NCBI GenBank assembly: GCA_964435565.1
Contig: CAYSZR010000021.1
Coordinates: 1-31,557, forward strand
DNA length: 31,557 nt
DNA from: QAMH01 sp964435565
GTDB lineage: Bacteria > Actinomycetota > Coriobacteriia > Coriobacteriales > QAMH01
Direction: 5' to 3'
The stretch's first letter is position 1; every line of letters begins with the position of its first letter. Under the pieces are notes generated by a model, which searched no databases, had not been told where the DNA came from, and saw only the letters and a program-made list of their open reading frames with translations. This document shows, piece after piece, positions 24,398 to 31,557 of the stretch. The position numbers and the translations under genes were made by a program.

Positions 24398-25105
24398 CTA
24401 TTTTTGCAGCATATCAATTGCTTTGCAGGCCAAATCTCGAATCGATTCATCATCACTATCGGCCAATTCGACAAGCGAATCGAGCGCAGCAAGGTCGTCA
24501 AAGTGGGCAAGAGCCTCAATTGCATACCTGACAACCCATTCATATTCGTCTTCAAGCAAGTCGATACAAACATACGTCGTCTGTTTGTCTGCGGGAAGAT
24601 GTCCTAACGACCAGACGCAGGCGGCTCTAAGCTCATCGCTCTTGTCCATAACACTATTCAACAACGCGACACGCGCCCTCTCGATCAACCCGTCGTCCGT
24701 TGCAAGATCGTATCCAGCAAGGGCCGAACGTTCCCCGATTGCCGTAGCGGCGGCAATGCGAATCGCAGAGGCACAATCACAGTCCTGCATGATTTCGCAA
24801 AGCTTTAAAAGACACCGAGTCGTCGGTATCTGTCCAAGCGACCAAGCGCAATTAACCGCAACGCTCTCGTTAGGATCTTTTAGACATTCGACAAGTGGCT
24901 CATATGCGCGGTCTTCGCCAAATATACCCAGGGCAGTTGCCGCAGCAGCACGTACCTCGTCGACAGGATCGAACAAACAGACAAGCACAGGGGCAAATCC
25001 ACGCGCATCAGCAATCTTTGCCAACCCGGCAATCGCCATCGCCCGCGCCCGCGGATCATCATCATGTGTGAACTCGATAAGTAGCTCAATTTTTTCTGCA
25101 GGCAT
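24398..25105 (-). CDS. HEAT-repeat protein
   Basis: A 235-residue, acidic, soluble protein built almost wholly of HEAT-type helix pairs about 31 residues apart. The pattern recurs as DDDPRARAMAIAGLAKI, DPVDEVRAAAATALGIF, DPNESVAVNCAWSLGQI, DKSDELRAACVWSLGHL, EYEWVVRYAIEALAHF and DDESIRDLACKAIDML. There is no enzyme motif, signal peptide or membrane segment. Such proteins act as binding scaffolds; relatives include phycobilin lyase-like folds and EF-hand-free adaptors, but no function is implied here. It stands alone between two tRNA genes. AAAGG lies six bases upstream of the start. Confidence 0.88.
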   Translation of the reverse strand: MPAEKIELLIEFTHDDDPRARAMAIAGLAKIADARGFAPVLVCLFDPVDEVRAAAATALGIFGEDRAYEPLVECLKDPNESVAVNCAWSLGQIPTTRCLLKLCEIMQDCDCASAIRIAAATAIGERSALAGYDLATDDGLIERARVALLNSVMDKSDELRAACVWSLGHLPADKQTTYVCIDLLEDEYEWVVRYAIEALAHFDDLAALDSLVELADSDDESIRDLACKAIDMLQK

Positions 25106-25124
25106 ACATCGCCTTTCTATTCTC

Positions 25125-25154
25125 TGTACACTCTGCTGGATTTTACGCTAAAAT
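25125..25154 (+). promoter_or_regulatory. Candidate promoter for tRNA-Val
   Basis: TGTACA (-35), an 18-base spacer and TAAAAT (-10) end eleven bases before the tRNA 5' end. Box matches are moderate and position is good. Confidence 0.5.
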
Positions 25155-25165
25155 CACTGAGCACT

Positions 25166-25240
25166 GGGCGATTGGCGCAGCGGGAGCGCATCTGCCTTAC
25201 AAGCAGAGGGCCACAGGTTCGAACCCTGTATCGCCCACCA
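25166..25240 (+). tRNA. tRNA-Val (anticodon TAC)
   Basis: Cloverleaf: acceptor GGGCGAT/ATCGCCC, D arm GCGCAGCGGGAGCGC, anticodon arm TCTGC-CTTACAA-GCAGA with TAC, T arm CAGGTTCGAACCCTG. The discriminator is A73 and CCA is encoded. Confidence 0.97.
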
Positions 25241-25249
25241 GTACATACC

Positions 25250-25278
25250 AAGGCCGCCGTAATCGGGCGGCCTTTTTT
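25250..25278 (+). terminator. Intrinsic terminator of tRNA-Val
   Basis: AAGGCCGCC and GGCGGCCTT form a 9-bp GC-rich stem followed by TTTTTT. The T-run overlaps the stop codon region of the convergent MFS gene. Confidence 0.88.
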
Positions 25279-26671
25279 ATTCCTTGTAGAAAAACATGAC
25301 AGCAAGCGAGACGATGTTGAAAACAGCAACGCACAAAAGCATCTGCTGAAATCCCAGCATGCCCGTTCCCTGCGAGATAAACCCCACTAAAATCGCCGGC
25401 GCAAGCGATGTGCCGATTTGACGCACAAGCGTAATGGACGCAATGGCCGCGGTGCTTTCACCGGAATCCGTATTTTCCAGAATCATATAGTTTGTCGGCG
25501 CGCCCATGGCAAAACCCATGCCTAGTCCGACAATCGCCAATCCGATAACCATTGAGATAGGCGACGGTTGCGCCGTTGCATAAAATGCAAGCACAAAGTA
25601 GCCAACAACCATTACCAAAAGTCCTGACATAAGCACGGGTTTCGCACCCGCACGATCAATGAAGCGCCCCGCAAGAGGTGGTCCCACAATCGAAAAGACA
25701 CCGATTGCCGCAACATAGTAGCCACCATCGCCCGTTTGCAGTCCAAGTGCGAATTCTGCAAATTCCGGAATGACCGTCATGCTTATGATGCTGCATCCTA
25801 TAAAGAACGACACTATGAACGTGATGAGTATCTGCCTGTTATGCAGATAGCCCATATTAAAAATCGCATCCTGCGCGCGATGCTCTACTTTGAAGAATAA
25901 CGGGACGATACCAAAAGCAATGAGCAGGGGAACCCATGTAGCCGGACGCGCGAGCGTCTCAAGAAGATCGAAAAAATCAATATCCTTTATTCCGAGCAAG
26001 AGCATGAGCACGAAAAGCGTGAAGAGAATCGATCCCAAAACATCAAGTTTACCTTCGCCTTCAGCTTTATGATCGGGAAGAATTACCACCGAGCCCACAA
26101 TAAGCAACACGCAAAACGGAACAGCCACATAGAAAAGCGCTTCCCAATTCTCGGCGCCCGCAAAACCGAGTATCGCACTCCCAGCTACCGCTCCAAGAAC
26201 ATTCGCGATACCGGTCACCGCCGCCGCAACACCCAACGCCGCACCACGCCGTTCAGGCGGAAACGCCGTACCGATTTCCGCATTGGCAACGGGAATCATG
26301 CCGCCCGCCCCAATCGCCTGCACTACACGTCCCGCAAGCAGAAGAGGAAATCCTCCCCCGTGTTCCGACAAGCCACACATGACTGCCCCGGCGCCGAATA
26401 TCGCCACGCAGAAAATAAAGACTCGTTTGCGCCCTTGGCGATCGGCGATTTTTCCAATAGTTGGAATCAGCGCGGCGTAAAAAAGCGTGTAGACATTGAT
26501 CATCCAAATGCCCGTAGCGCTATCAATGCCAAATCCGGCCTGAACAACAGTGCGCGCGGGAATAACCATGCCGATATAGAGCCCACCCAAGAGCAACCCG
26601 GCAAGATAAATGGAAAAGATCATACCGTAGTGCGATTTCCGCCCGTTTTCGATTTGCATATCCTCGCTCAT
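25277..26671 (-). CDS. MFS transporter, DHA2-like (drug/proton antiporter type)
   Basis: A 464-residue inner-membrane protein with about 14 hydrophobic segments. It shows the MFS loop GKIADRQGRKRVFIFCVAIF (motif A) between helices 2 and 3, GRVVQAIGAGGMIPVANAEIG (the motif-B region) and GAALGVAAAVTGIANVLGAVAG (antiporter motif C-like). The length and helix count fit the DHA2 family of multidrug exporters; the substrate is not known. The ATG giving MSEDMQIENG has no Shine-Dalgarno, and a TATACT ends only seven bases upstream of it, so the mRNA may be leaderless. A later ATG (MQIENGRK) is an alternative. Divergent from the fumarase genes. Confidence 0.88.
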   Translation of the reverse strand: MSEDMQIENGRKSHYGMIFSIYLAGLLLGGLYIGMVIPARTVVQAGFGIDSATGIWMINVYTLFYAALIPTIGKIADRQGRKRVFIFCVAIFGAGAVMCGLSEHGGGFPLLLAGRVVQAIGAGGMIPVANAEIGTAFPPERRGAALGVAAAVTGIANVLGAVAGSAILGFAGAENWEALFYVAVPFCVLLIVGSVVILPDHKAEGEGKLDVLGSILFTLFVLMLLLGIKDIDFFDLLETLARPATWVPLLIAFGIVPLFFKVEHRAQDAIFNMGYLHNRQILITFIVSFFIGCSIISMTVIPEFAEFALGLQTGDGGYYVAAIGVFSIVGPPLAGRFIDRAGAKPVLMSGLLVMVVGYFVLAFYATAQPSPISMVIGLAIVGLGMGFAMGAPTNYMILENTDSGESTAAIASITLVRQIGTSLAPAILVGFISQGTGMLGFQQMLLCVAVFNIVSLAVMFFYKE

Positions 26672-26678
26672 GCACACA

Positions 26679-26686
26679 AGTATAAT
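26679..26686. promoter_or_regulatory. Overlapping divergent -10 boxes of MFS and fumarase genes
   Basis: AGTATAAT gives TATACT on the minus strand (26679-26684, MFS) and a perfect TATAAT on the plus strand (26681-26686, fumarase, about 30 bases before its ATG). Neither has a clear -35 at 17 bases, so the two promoters may compete or need an activator. Confidence 0.45.
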
Positions 26687-26717
26687 GATTGGCGTTCGAG
26701 AAGAAGACGGAGGATAT

Positions 26718-27560
26718 ATGAGAACGATTCAGGCGGCCGAGATTACCCAGACGGTGCGCGCTCTATGCATCCAAGCAAACTGCGTAATGAATGGCAACTT
26801 GTTGAACGCGCTATGCGAAGCCCGAGATGAAGAACCTTGGCCCGTTGCGCAGCGCACATTGGACTGCATGCTCGAAAACGCGCATATCGCAGCTCAAGAC
26901 ATGGTGCCCATCTGCCAAGACACCGGAACCGCCTGCGTCTTCATTGAGCTGGGACAAGACGTGCATATCGAGGGAGGCTTGCTTGACGCTGCAGTAAACG
27001 AAGGCGTCGCGCAAGGCTACACCGAAGGGTATCTTCGCAAATCGATGGTCGCCGATCCGCTTCGTCGCGTGAACACGCAAACGAACGTTCCCGCACTTAT
27101 CACGGTCGATATAGTCACCGGCGACCAAATAAAGATCACGCTTGCGCCCAAAGGGGCCGGTTCCGAAAACATGGGGCAGATAAAGATGCTCAAACCCGCA
27201 GACGGTATCGAAGGGGTTCGCGCGTTTGTGCTCGATGCCGTGCGTCACGCCGGCCCAAATCCATGTCCGCCTATTATCGTCGGTGTAGGCGTTGGAGGAA
27301 ATTTCGACCATGTAGCGTTACTTGCAAAAAAGGCGCTCTTGCGCGACGTCGGCGTGAAGAACCCCGACCCGCTATATGCGCAGCTCGAAGAAGAGCTCTT
27401 CGATCAGATCAACACATTTGGCACGGGGCCTGCAGGTTTTGGCGGAAAAACAACTGCGCTTGCCGTCAATATAGAACAGGCTCCAACGCATATCGCCTGT
27501 CTGCCCGTCGCCGTTGCCATCAACTGCCACGTCGCGCGTCACGAAGAGGCGGTGTTGTAA
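26718..27560 (+). CDS. Class I fumarate hydratase (or tartrate dehydratase) alpha subunit
   Basis: The iron-sulfur-dependent half of a two-subunit class I hydro-lyase that interconverts fumarate and malate. The 280-residue product carries the cluster-site cysteines in VPICQDTG and GPNPCPPIIVGVGVGG, and THIACLPVAVAINCHVARH near the end. It also has the family segments NVPALITVDIV, PKGAGSENMGQIKML and FGGKTTALAVNIE. CGGAGGA lies five bases before the ATG. The beta-subunit ATG overlaps this stop by one base. Fumarase is more likely than tartrate dehydratase in an anaerobe, but the two cannot be told apart by eye. Confidence 0.92.
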   Translation: MRTIQAAEITQTVRALCIQANCVMNGNLLNALCEARDEEPWPVAQRTLDCMLENAHIAAQDMVPICQDTGTACVFIELGQDVHIEGGLLDAAVNEGVAQGYTEGYLRKSMVADPLRRVNTQTNVPALITVDIVTGDQIKITLAPKGAGSENMGQIKMLKPADGIEGVRAFVLDAVRHAGPNPCPPIIVGVGVGGNFDHVALLAKKALLRDVGVKNPDPLYAQLEEELFDQINTFGTGPAGFGGKTTALAVNIEQAPTHIACLPVAVAINCHVARHEEAVL

Positions 27561-28126
27561 TGACAGAACAAAAAACACGATCAATCAAAGGTGAACTTAC
27601 CGACCAAATCATCGAATCCCTGCACGCGGGGGACCAAGTTCTCTACACAGGCACCATCCTCACCGCACGCGATGCAGCGCACAAGCGCCTTGTCGAGCTT
27701 GTCGACACAGGTAAAGAATTGCCGATAGCCATTGATGGTGCAATTATCTATTATGCAGGCCCCGCTCCCGCCAAACCTGGAAAACCCATAGGCTCCGTAG
27801 GTCCAACCTCAAGTTATCGCATGGATCCCTATGCCCCGCGCCTGCTCGACCTTGGCCAGCGTGCCATGATTGGAAAGGGAGCACGCAGCAAATCCGTCAT
27901 CGATGCGATCATACGCAATAAATCCGTCTATTTCGCAGCAATCGGCGGCGCTGCCGCCCTCATTGCAAAGTGCGTGAAAAACGCCGAAGTACTTGCCTAC
28001 GAAGATCTTGGCACTGAGGCTATTCGAAAGCTTGAGGTTGTCGATATGCCGCTTACCGTTGCGATTGACTGCACGGGCAACAACATCTATGAAATGGGTC
28101 CGGCAGAATACCTCGCGTCGCGATAA
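27560..28126 (+). CDS. Class I fumarate hydratase (or tartrate dehydratase) beta subunit
   Basis: The 188-residue partner of the alpha subunit. The pattern is typical: GDQVLYTGTILTARDAAHKRL, YYAGPAPAKPGKPIGSVGPTSSYRMDPY, MIGKGARSKSVIDAI, FAAIGGAAALIAKCVK, and a closing DLGTEAIRKLEVVDMPLTVAID. These form the substrate-binding swivelling domain. Its ATG shares the A of the alpha TAA stop (TAATG), so it is translationally coupled. The stop is three bases from that of the convergent aldolase gene. Confidence 0.93.
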   Translation: MTEQKTRSIKGELTDQIIESLHAGDQVLYTGTILTARDAAHKRLVELVDTGKELPIAIDGAIIYYAGPAPAKPGKPIGSVGPTSSYRMDPYAPRLLDLGQRAMIGKGARSKSVIDAIIRNKSVYFAAIGGAAALIAKCVKNAEVLAYEDLGTEAIRKLEVVDMPLTVAIDCTGNNIYEMGPAEYLASR

Positions 28127-28129
28127 ATC

Positions 28130-28954
28130 TTAGTCAAGAAACGCTTCATTAGGTTCAAGACCATACCGTGAGCAAACCGCTCTGAGCTGTTCATCGTTCA
28201 CAAGATATCGGGGCTCTGTCCCCCCGCACGCCGCGCGTGCATGCAGATAGATGCCCGCCGACTTTTCAACGGTTTGGGCAAAACCAAACGCTTCATCGAA
28301 ACTTTCCGCCCGAACCATAAGGCCGTGCTGCGACCATACACAGACCGTATACGTCTTCATCAGCCCGGTGGTCGCCTGCGCGAGCTCTCCGCTGCCAGGC
28401 ACCTTCCAAGGAACCACGCCAACACCCTGCGGAAACACGATGATGCACTCGGTCATGCATTGCCAAAGCGCACGCGTCCAGGCACGGACGCTTGGCTCCA
28501 ATACGGTAGAAAGAGCAATCACGTTCGGGCAATGCGCATGGTAGACAACACGATCTGCACCATCTTTCGCCCGAAGAGCGACAGCATAAGCAGCCAAATG
28601 CGTCTCGAATTCGCTTGAAGGGGCCGCATCGCCCAAACCCCATACCGTTCTCCAAGCGCTACCCTCTGCATCAAGCTCGACCACGCCAAATGTGCGTTCG
28701 GGATCTATCGACGCGCTATGAAGAAATGCACCCGAGTGTGTGATTAAAAAATATGATCCGGCGAGTTCAGACACCGAGCAGGAGAGTCCGTGCCATGCCG
28801 CCGCTTCAGAAAAGCTCTCTTTGCCCAAGACAATGTCATCTTCATTCAGACGATAGCTCAAGTTGCCGCCGTTGGCTTCATGCCAACCCTGTGCCCATGC
28901 GTCATCGCATAGGCGAATAAATTGCCTAAAACATGCGGCGTCTTGAATAGCCAT
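28130..28954 (-). CDS. rhaD: Rhamnulose-1-phosphate aldolase
   Basis: Cleaves L-rhamnulose 1-phosphate to dihydroxyacetone phosphate and lactaldehyde; zinc class II aldolase of the RhaD/FucA/AraD fold. The length is 274 residues, the usual RhaD size. Visible motifs are WHEANGGNLSYRL (phosphate loop), THSGAFLHSAS, the zinc histidines in VVYHAHCPNVIALS, and a third His in CVWSQHGLMV. No other rhamnose genes are in the window. The gene follows the MarR regulator on the same strand, but a hairpin lies between. TGAGGAG precedes the ATG. Confidence 0.92.
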   Translation of the reverse strand: MAIQDAACFRQFIRLCDDAWAQGWHEANGGNLSYRLNEDDIVLGKESFSEAAAWHGLSCSVSELAGSYFLITHSGAFLHSASIDPERTFGVVELDAEGSAWRTVWGLGDAAPSSEFETHLAAYAVALRAKDGADRVVYHAHCPNVIALSTVLEPSVRAWTRALWQCMTECIIVFPQGVGVVPWKVPGSGELAQATTGLMKTYTVCVWSQHGLMVRAESFDEAFGFAQTVEKSAGIYLHARAACGGTEPRYLVNDEQLRAVCSRYGLEPNEAFLD

Positions 28955-28966
28955 ATCTGCTCCTCA

Positions 28967-29002
28967 GAAAATCAGCCAGACGAATCTTTCGCCTGGCTGA
29001 TT
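28967..29002 (-). terminator. Hairpin between marR-type gene and rhaD
   Basis: On the minus strand AATCAGCCAG and CTGGCTGATT form a perfect 10-bp stem with a 13-base loop and end in TTTTC. It probably ends most MarR transcripts before rhaD. Confidence 0.7.
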
Positions 29003-29021
29003 GTATACTGTCCGAGCGATT

Positions 29022-29639
29022 TTAGAAGGAGCAGCCTCCCCGCCCCTGACGACAACCGCAACGTCCCGCATGGTGGTGAGCATGCTCAGTCTGCGGCTCA
29101 CGCCGCCCGCCATCATGGCAGCAACCCCCGCGGCCGTGCCCATGACCATGGCCATGGCCAAATAGTTCTGCATGACGCTCACGGGCCTTATGCATGACGC
29201 TCGCGGCATCTTCGCCCAATTCCTTTTCAAGCGATTCGATCATTCGGTCGAAATAGCCGTCGAGCTGTGCCTGCTCTTCTTCATCGAAAATATCGAAAAG
29301 AAGTTTTGGCATCTTTCGTTTAGGGAGTTCAACCGTACGGCCCTTTTCAGTCAAAGTAACAAGCATAATGCGTTTGTCGTCTTCAGACGGAATTCGTTCG
29401 ACGAGCCCGTCGCCTTCCATTTTTCCAAGCACTTCATTCAACGAAGTAACTCGGATTCCCATGACTTCGGCGATGTCTTTAGTGCTTACACCGTCACGAA
29501 GCCTCAGTAAAGAAAGCACACGCCCGCGCCCGCGCATACCATCACCCATATCGCCATGCTTGCAATTCTTATTATGTACAGCTTCTGTCATCTGGCGCAC
29601 CGTCATGTACTTTTCAAACAGATCTTCATATCCAGTCAT
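29022..29639 (-). CDS. MarR family regulator with His/Cys-rich C-terminal tail
   Basis: The first 155 or so residues are a MarR winged-helix protein. RVLSLLRLRDGVSTKDIAEVMG gives the helix-turn-helix start, RVTSLNEVLGKMEGDGLVERI the recognition helix and wing, and SEDDKRIMLVTLTEKG the classical DxR wing motif. The remaining 45 residues alternate His and Gly (FGHGHGHGHGRGG), then CCHDGG, HAHHHAG and CGCRQGRGGC, a likely metal-binding tail. The N-terminal CKHGDMGDG adds another Cys/His group. AGGAG lies about five bases before the ATG. Its promoter is ringed by three operator-like repeats, so autoregulation is likely, and the divergent iron-sulfur genes may be targets. Confidence 0.88.
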   Translation of the reverse strand: MTGYEDLFEKYMTVRQMTEAVHNKNCKHGDMGDGMRGRGRVLSLLRLRDGVSTKDIAEVMGIRVTSLNEVLGKMEGDGLVERIPSEDDKRIMLVTLTEKGRTVELPKRKMPKLLFDIFDEEEQAQLDGYFDRMIESLEKELGEDAASVMHKARERHAELFGHGHGHGHGRGGCCHDGGRREPQTEHAHHHAGRCGCRQGRGGCSF

Positions 29640-29657
29640 TTTTTCTCCTATTGCTTT

Positions 29658-29735
29658 ACTGGTACCTGTATATTCATTGATATGAGATTATACAGGTACC
29701 AGTTATTTGTCAAGAATTTATTTACAGGTACCTAT
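29658..29735. promoter_or_regulatory. Three GGTACC-centred operators and the MarR gene promoter
   Basis: ACTGGTACCTGTATA (29658-29672) is repeated exactly in reverse at 29689-29703, and a third copy TTTACAGGTACCTAT lies at 29721-29735. Centres are 34 and 32 bases apart, about three helical turns. On the minus strand TTGACA (29708-29713) and TATAAT (29687-29692) are both perfect but only 15 bases apart. The middle operator fills this spacer, the third lies upstream of the -35 and the first lies between the start point and the Shine-Dalgarno. Confidence 0.75.
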
Positions 29736-29853
29736 TTTTTCAGCGACTTATTGTCCTCTCCTGACAGAATACGGCGATGCCGCACTCGTCGATGCACTAT
29801 AATCTCTCAACGGCAAGACCAATGACACGCTTCGCATGGGAAGGAGAACCCAG

Positions 29854-30546
29854 GTGATCTATTCGGCAGAGATCGAGCATATGTGCCCTATCACGAAAGG
29901 GGCATATCATGGTCCCGCGCCTATTCCTGAAGAGGGTAAGTGGGTACAGGCAAAAGAGATTTCCGACATCAGCGGCTTTACGCATGGCATCGGCTGGTGC
30001 GCGCCCCAACAGGGCGGCTGCAAGCTAACTCTCAACGTTAAAGACGGCATTATCGAAGAAGCACTGATCGAAACGATCGGCTGTTCTGGAATGACGCATT
30101 CAGCTGCGATGGCGAGCGAGATCCTCCCCGGTAAAACCATTCTTGAGGCCCTTAACACCGACCTCGTCTGCGACGCCATCAATACGGCGATGCGCGAACT
30201 GTTCCTGCAAATCGTCTACGGTCGTACGCAAACGGCATTTTCCGAAGGCGGTCTGGCAATCGGCGCAGGTCTTGATGATCTTGGTAAAGGCCATCGTTCG
30301 ATGCTTGGAACGATGTACGGCACAAAGGTCAAGGGTGCCCGCTATCTTGAAATGACCGAAGGCTACGTTACACATATCGCGCTTGATGAAGACAATCAAA
30401 TCATCGGCTACGAATACGTAAGCTTTGGCAAAATGATGGACGCTATCAAAACAGGCGTTGATGCAAATAAGGCGCTTGAAGATGCAACGGGCACGTACGG
30501 CCGTTTCGACGAGGCCGTCAAGGTCATCGATCCGAGGAAGGAGTAG
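29854..30546 (+). CDS. IscU/NifU-N-like iron-sulfur scaffold protein (GGGtGRT-associated)
   Basis: A 230-residue soluble protein related to the IscU/NifU N-terminal scaffold family. The best match is ETIGCSGMTHSAAMASEILPGKT (Cys77), equivalent to the GCxxxxASxSxxxE segment of IscU. Other cysteines are Cys11 (HMCPITKG), Cys49 and Cys56 (WCAPQQGGC), so the usual three-Cys spacing of IscU is altered. The C-terminal 100 residues (GLDDLGKGHRSMLGTMYGTK onward) are additional. The GTG start is used because AAGGAG is seven bases before it; an ATG 18 bases earlier would put that site inside the gene. The next gene follows after two bases, always the GGGtGRT partner in genomes where this pair is known. 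Confidence 0.85.
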   Translation: MIYSAEIEHMCPITKGAYHGPAPIPEEGKWVQAKEISDISGFTHGIGWCAPQQGGCKLTLNVKDGIIEEALIETIGCSGMTHSAAMASEILPGKTILEALNTDLVCDAINTAMRELFLQIVYGRTQTAFSEGGLAIGAGLDDLGKGHRSMLGTMYGTKVKGARYLEMTEGYVTHIALDEDNQIIGYEYVSFGKMMDAIKTGVDANKALEDATGTYGRFDEAVKVIDPRKE

Positions 30547-30548
30547 CC

Positions 30549-31556
30549 ATGGCACAATTCGAAAACATGGAACGTCGTCTTGACAAGGTCGACGCGGCAT
30601 TGGCCGAATATGGCATCGCCAGCCTAGATGACGCTGCATCCATCTGCGCTGCGGCCGGCATGGACCCCCTTCCCTACGACATCGTTAAAGGCGTCCAACC
30701 AATCTGCTTCGAAGATGCCTGCTGGGCATATACCGCGGGGGCAGCAATCGCCATCAAGAAAGGCGTCGCAAACGCATCTGAGGCCGCAAGCGCCATTGGT
30801 ATCGGCTTACAAGCGTTCACAACTCCAGGGTCAGTCGCAGATGACCGCAAGGTCGGCATCGGACACGGCAATCTTGGCGCGATGTTACTGCGTGATGAAA
30901 CCGAATGTTTCGCATTTCTTGCAGGCCATGAAAGTTTCGCGGCTGCAGAAGGCGCCATCGGCATCGTAAAAAACGCGAACAAGGCACGTAAAAAGCCATT
31001 GCGCGTTATTCTCAACGGGCTAGGCAAAGATGCCGCCCAGATCATCAGTCGCATCAACGGTTTCACCTACGTGAAGACGCAATTCGATTACGCTACAGGA
31101 GAGCTCGGCATAGTCGAGGAAATCCGATACTCAAAAGGCGAGCGTGGAGACGTACGCTGCTACGGCGCCGACGACGTCCGCGAAGGCGTCGCCATCATGC
31201 ACAAGGAGGGCGTGGATGTCTCTATAACGGGAAATTCCACTAATCCAACCCGATTCCAGCACCCTGTCGCCGGCACATACAAAAAAGAGTGTACAGAACA
31301 GGGTAAGAAATATTTCAGCGTGGCAAGCGGCGGAGGAACGGGCCGCACACTGCATCCGGACAATATGGCTGCAGGGCCTGCCAGCTACGGCATGACAGAC
31401 ACGATGGGCCGCATGCATTCAGATGCTCAGTTCGCTGGCTCGTCAAGCGTCCCCGCACATGTCGAGATGATGGGCTTTATCGGAATGGGAAATAACCCGA
31501 TGGTTGGGGCAACGGTCGCCGTCGCAGTCGCCACTGCGGCAGCACTCAACAAATAG
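30549..31556 (+). CDS. GGGtGRT family protein
   Basis: A 335-residue cytosolic protein containing the name-giving motif in VASGGGTGRTLHPDNMAAG, near residue 260. The N-terminal half has EYGIASLDDAASICAAAGMDPL, then a helical Ala/Gly-rich stretch with GIGHGNLGAMLLRDETECFAFLAGHESFAAAEGAIG. Later KKPLRVILNGLGKDAAQIISRINGF resembles a nucleotide- or metal-binding beta-alpha unit. The biochemical role of this family is not known to me. Its pairing with an IscU-like protein suggests a role in iron-sulfur or metal-centre assembly. AAGGAG overlaps the previous stop. The stop codon lies one base before the window end, so the protein is complete. Confidence 0.88.
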   Translation: MAQFENMERRLDKVDAALAEYGIASLDDAASICAAAGMDPLPYDIVKGVQPICFEDACWAYTAGAAIAIKKGVANASEAASAIGIGLQAFTTPGSVADDRKVGIGHGNLGAMLLRDETECFAFLAGHESFAAAEGAIGIVKNANKARKKPLRVILNGLGKDAAQIISRINGFTYVKTQFDYATGELGIVEEIRYSKGERGDVRCYGADDVREGVAIMHKEGVDVSITGNSTNPTRFQHPVAGTYKKECTEQGKKYFSVASGGGTGRTLHPDNMAAGPASYGMTDTMGRMHSDAQFAGSSSVPAHVEMMGFIGMGNNPMVGATVAVAVATAAALNK

Positions 31557-31557
31557 C

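Overview
The window looks like part of a low-to-mid-GC actinobacterial chromosome, most likely class Coriobacteriia (Eggerthellales-like). This is inferred from the gene mix, not proven: a Veg homologue beside ispE, a glucose-6-phosphate isomerase of the type usually fused to transaldolase, a transcription-attenuating T-box, an ECF transporter, a class I two-subunit fumarase, and an IscU-like/GGGtGRT gene pair typical of anaerobes. Background GC appears to be about 50%. Two stretches, the subtilase gene and the flavin reductase/VOC pair, are visibly richer in GC. A run of ten N (23028-23037) shows that this is a draft assembly.

Layout. 1-7.8 kb is mostly minus strand: an ABC exporter cut by the window edge, galE, tRNA-Asp, a membrane-anchored M23-like protein, then the housekeeping run pth-prs-glmU (GlmU lacks its acetyltransferase half), tRNA-Gln, ispE and veg. 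7.9-10.4 kb is plus strand: pgi and a type IV prepilin peptidase. 10.4-13.3 kb is minus strand: a COG2509-type flavoprotein and lysC. A plus-strand 5-formyl-THF cyclo-ligase follows and ends in a nested palindromic REP/BIME-like element.

14.0-18.8 kb holds one minus-strand operon with a T-box leader. It encodes an S component, two ECF ATPases, EcfT and a PaaK-type arylacetate-CoA ligase. The leader can be folded with specifier UGG, and its T-box acceptor-pairing sequence is UGGC, which fits a G73 tRNA. Both point to tryptophan.

18.9-24.2 kb is accessory in character: a secreted, cell-wall-anchored subtilase, a Tat/lipoprotein-type DUF3089 hydrolase, an HxlR regulator broken by the assembly gap, and a divergent flavin reductase plus VOC protein with an inverted-repeat operator candidate. 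24.2-28.9 kb carries tRNA-Phe, a HEAT-repeat protein, tRNA-Val, an MFS transporter, both fumarase subunits and an orphan rhamnulose-1-phosphate aldolase.

28.9-31.6 kb holds a MarR regulator with a His/Cys-rich tail. Its promoter is surrounded by three GGTACC-centred operator copies. It is divergent from the IscU-like scaffold and GGGtGRT genes. The two most notable units are the tryptophan T-box/ECF/PaaK operon and the MarR-IscU-GGGtGRT locus. The short GlmU and the REP-like palindrome also merit checking.
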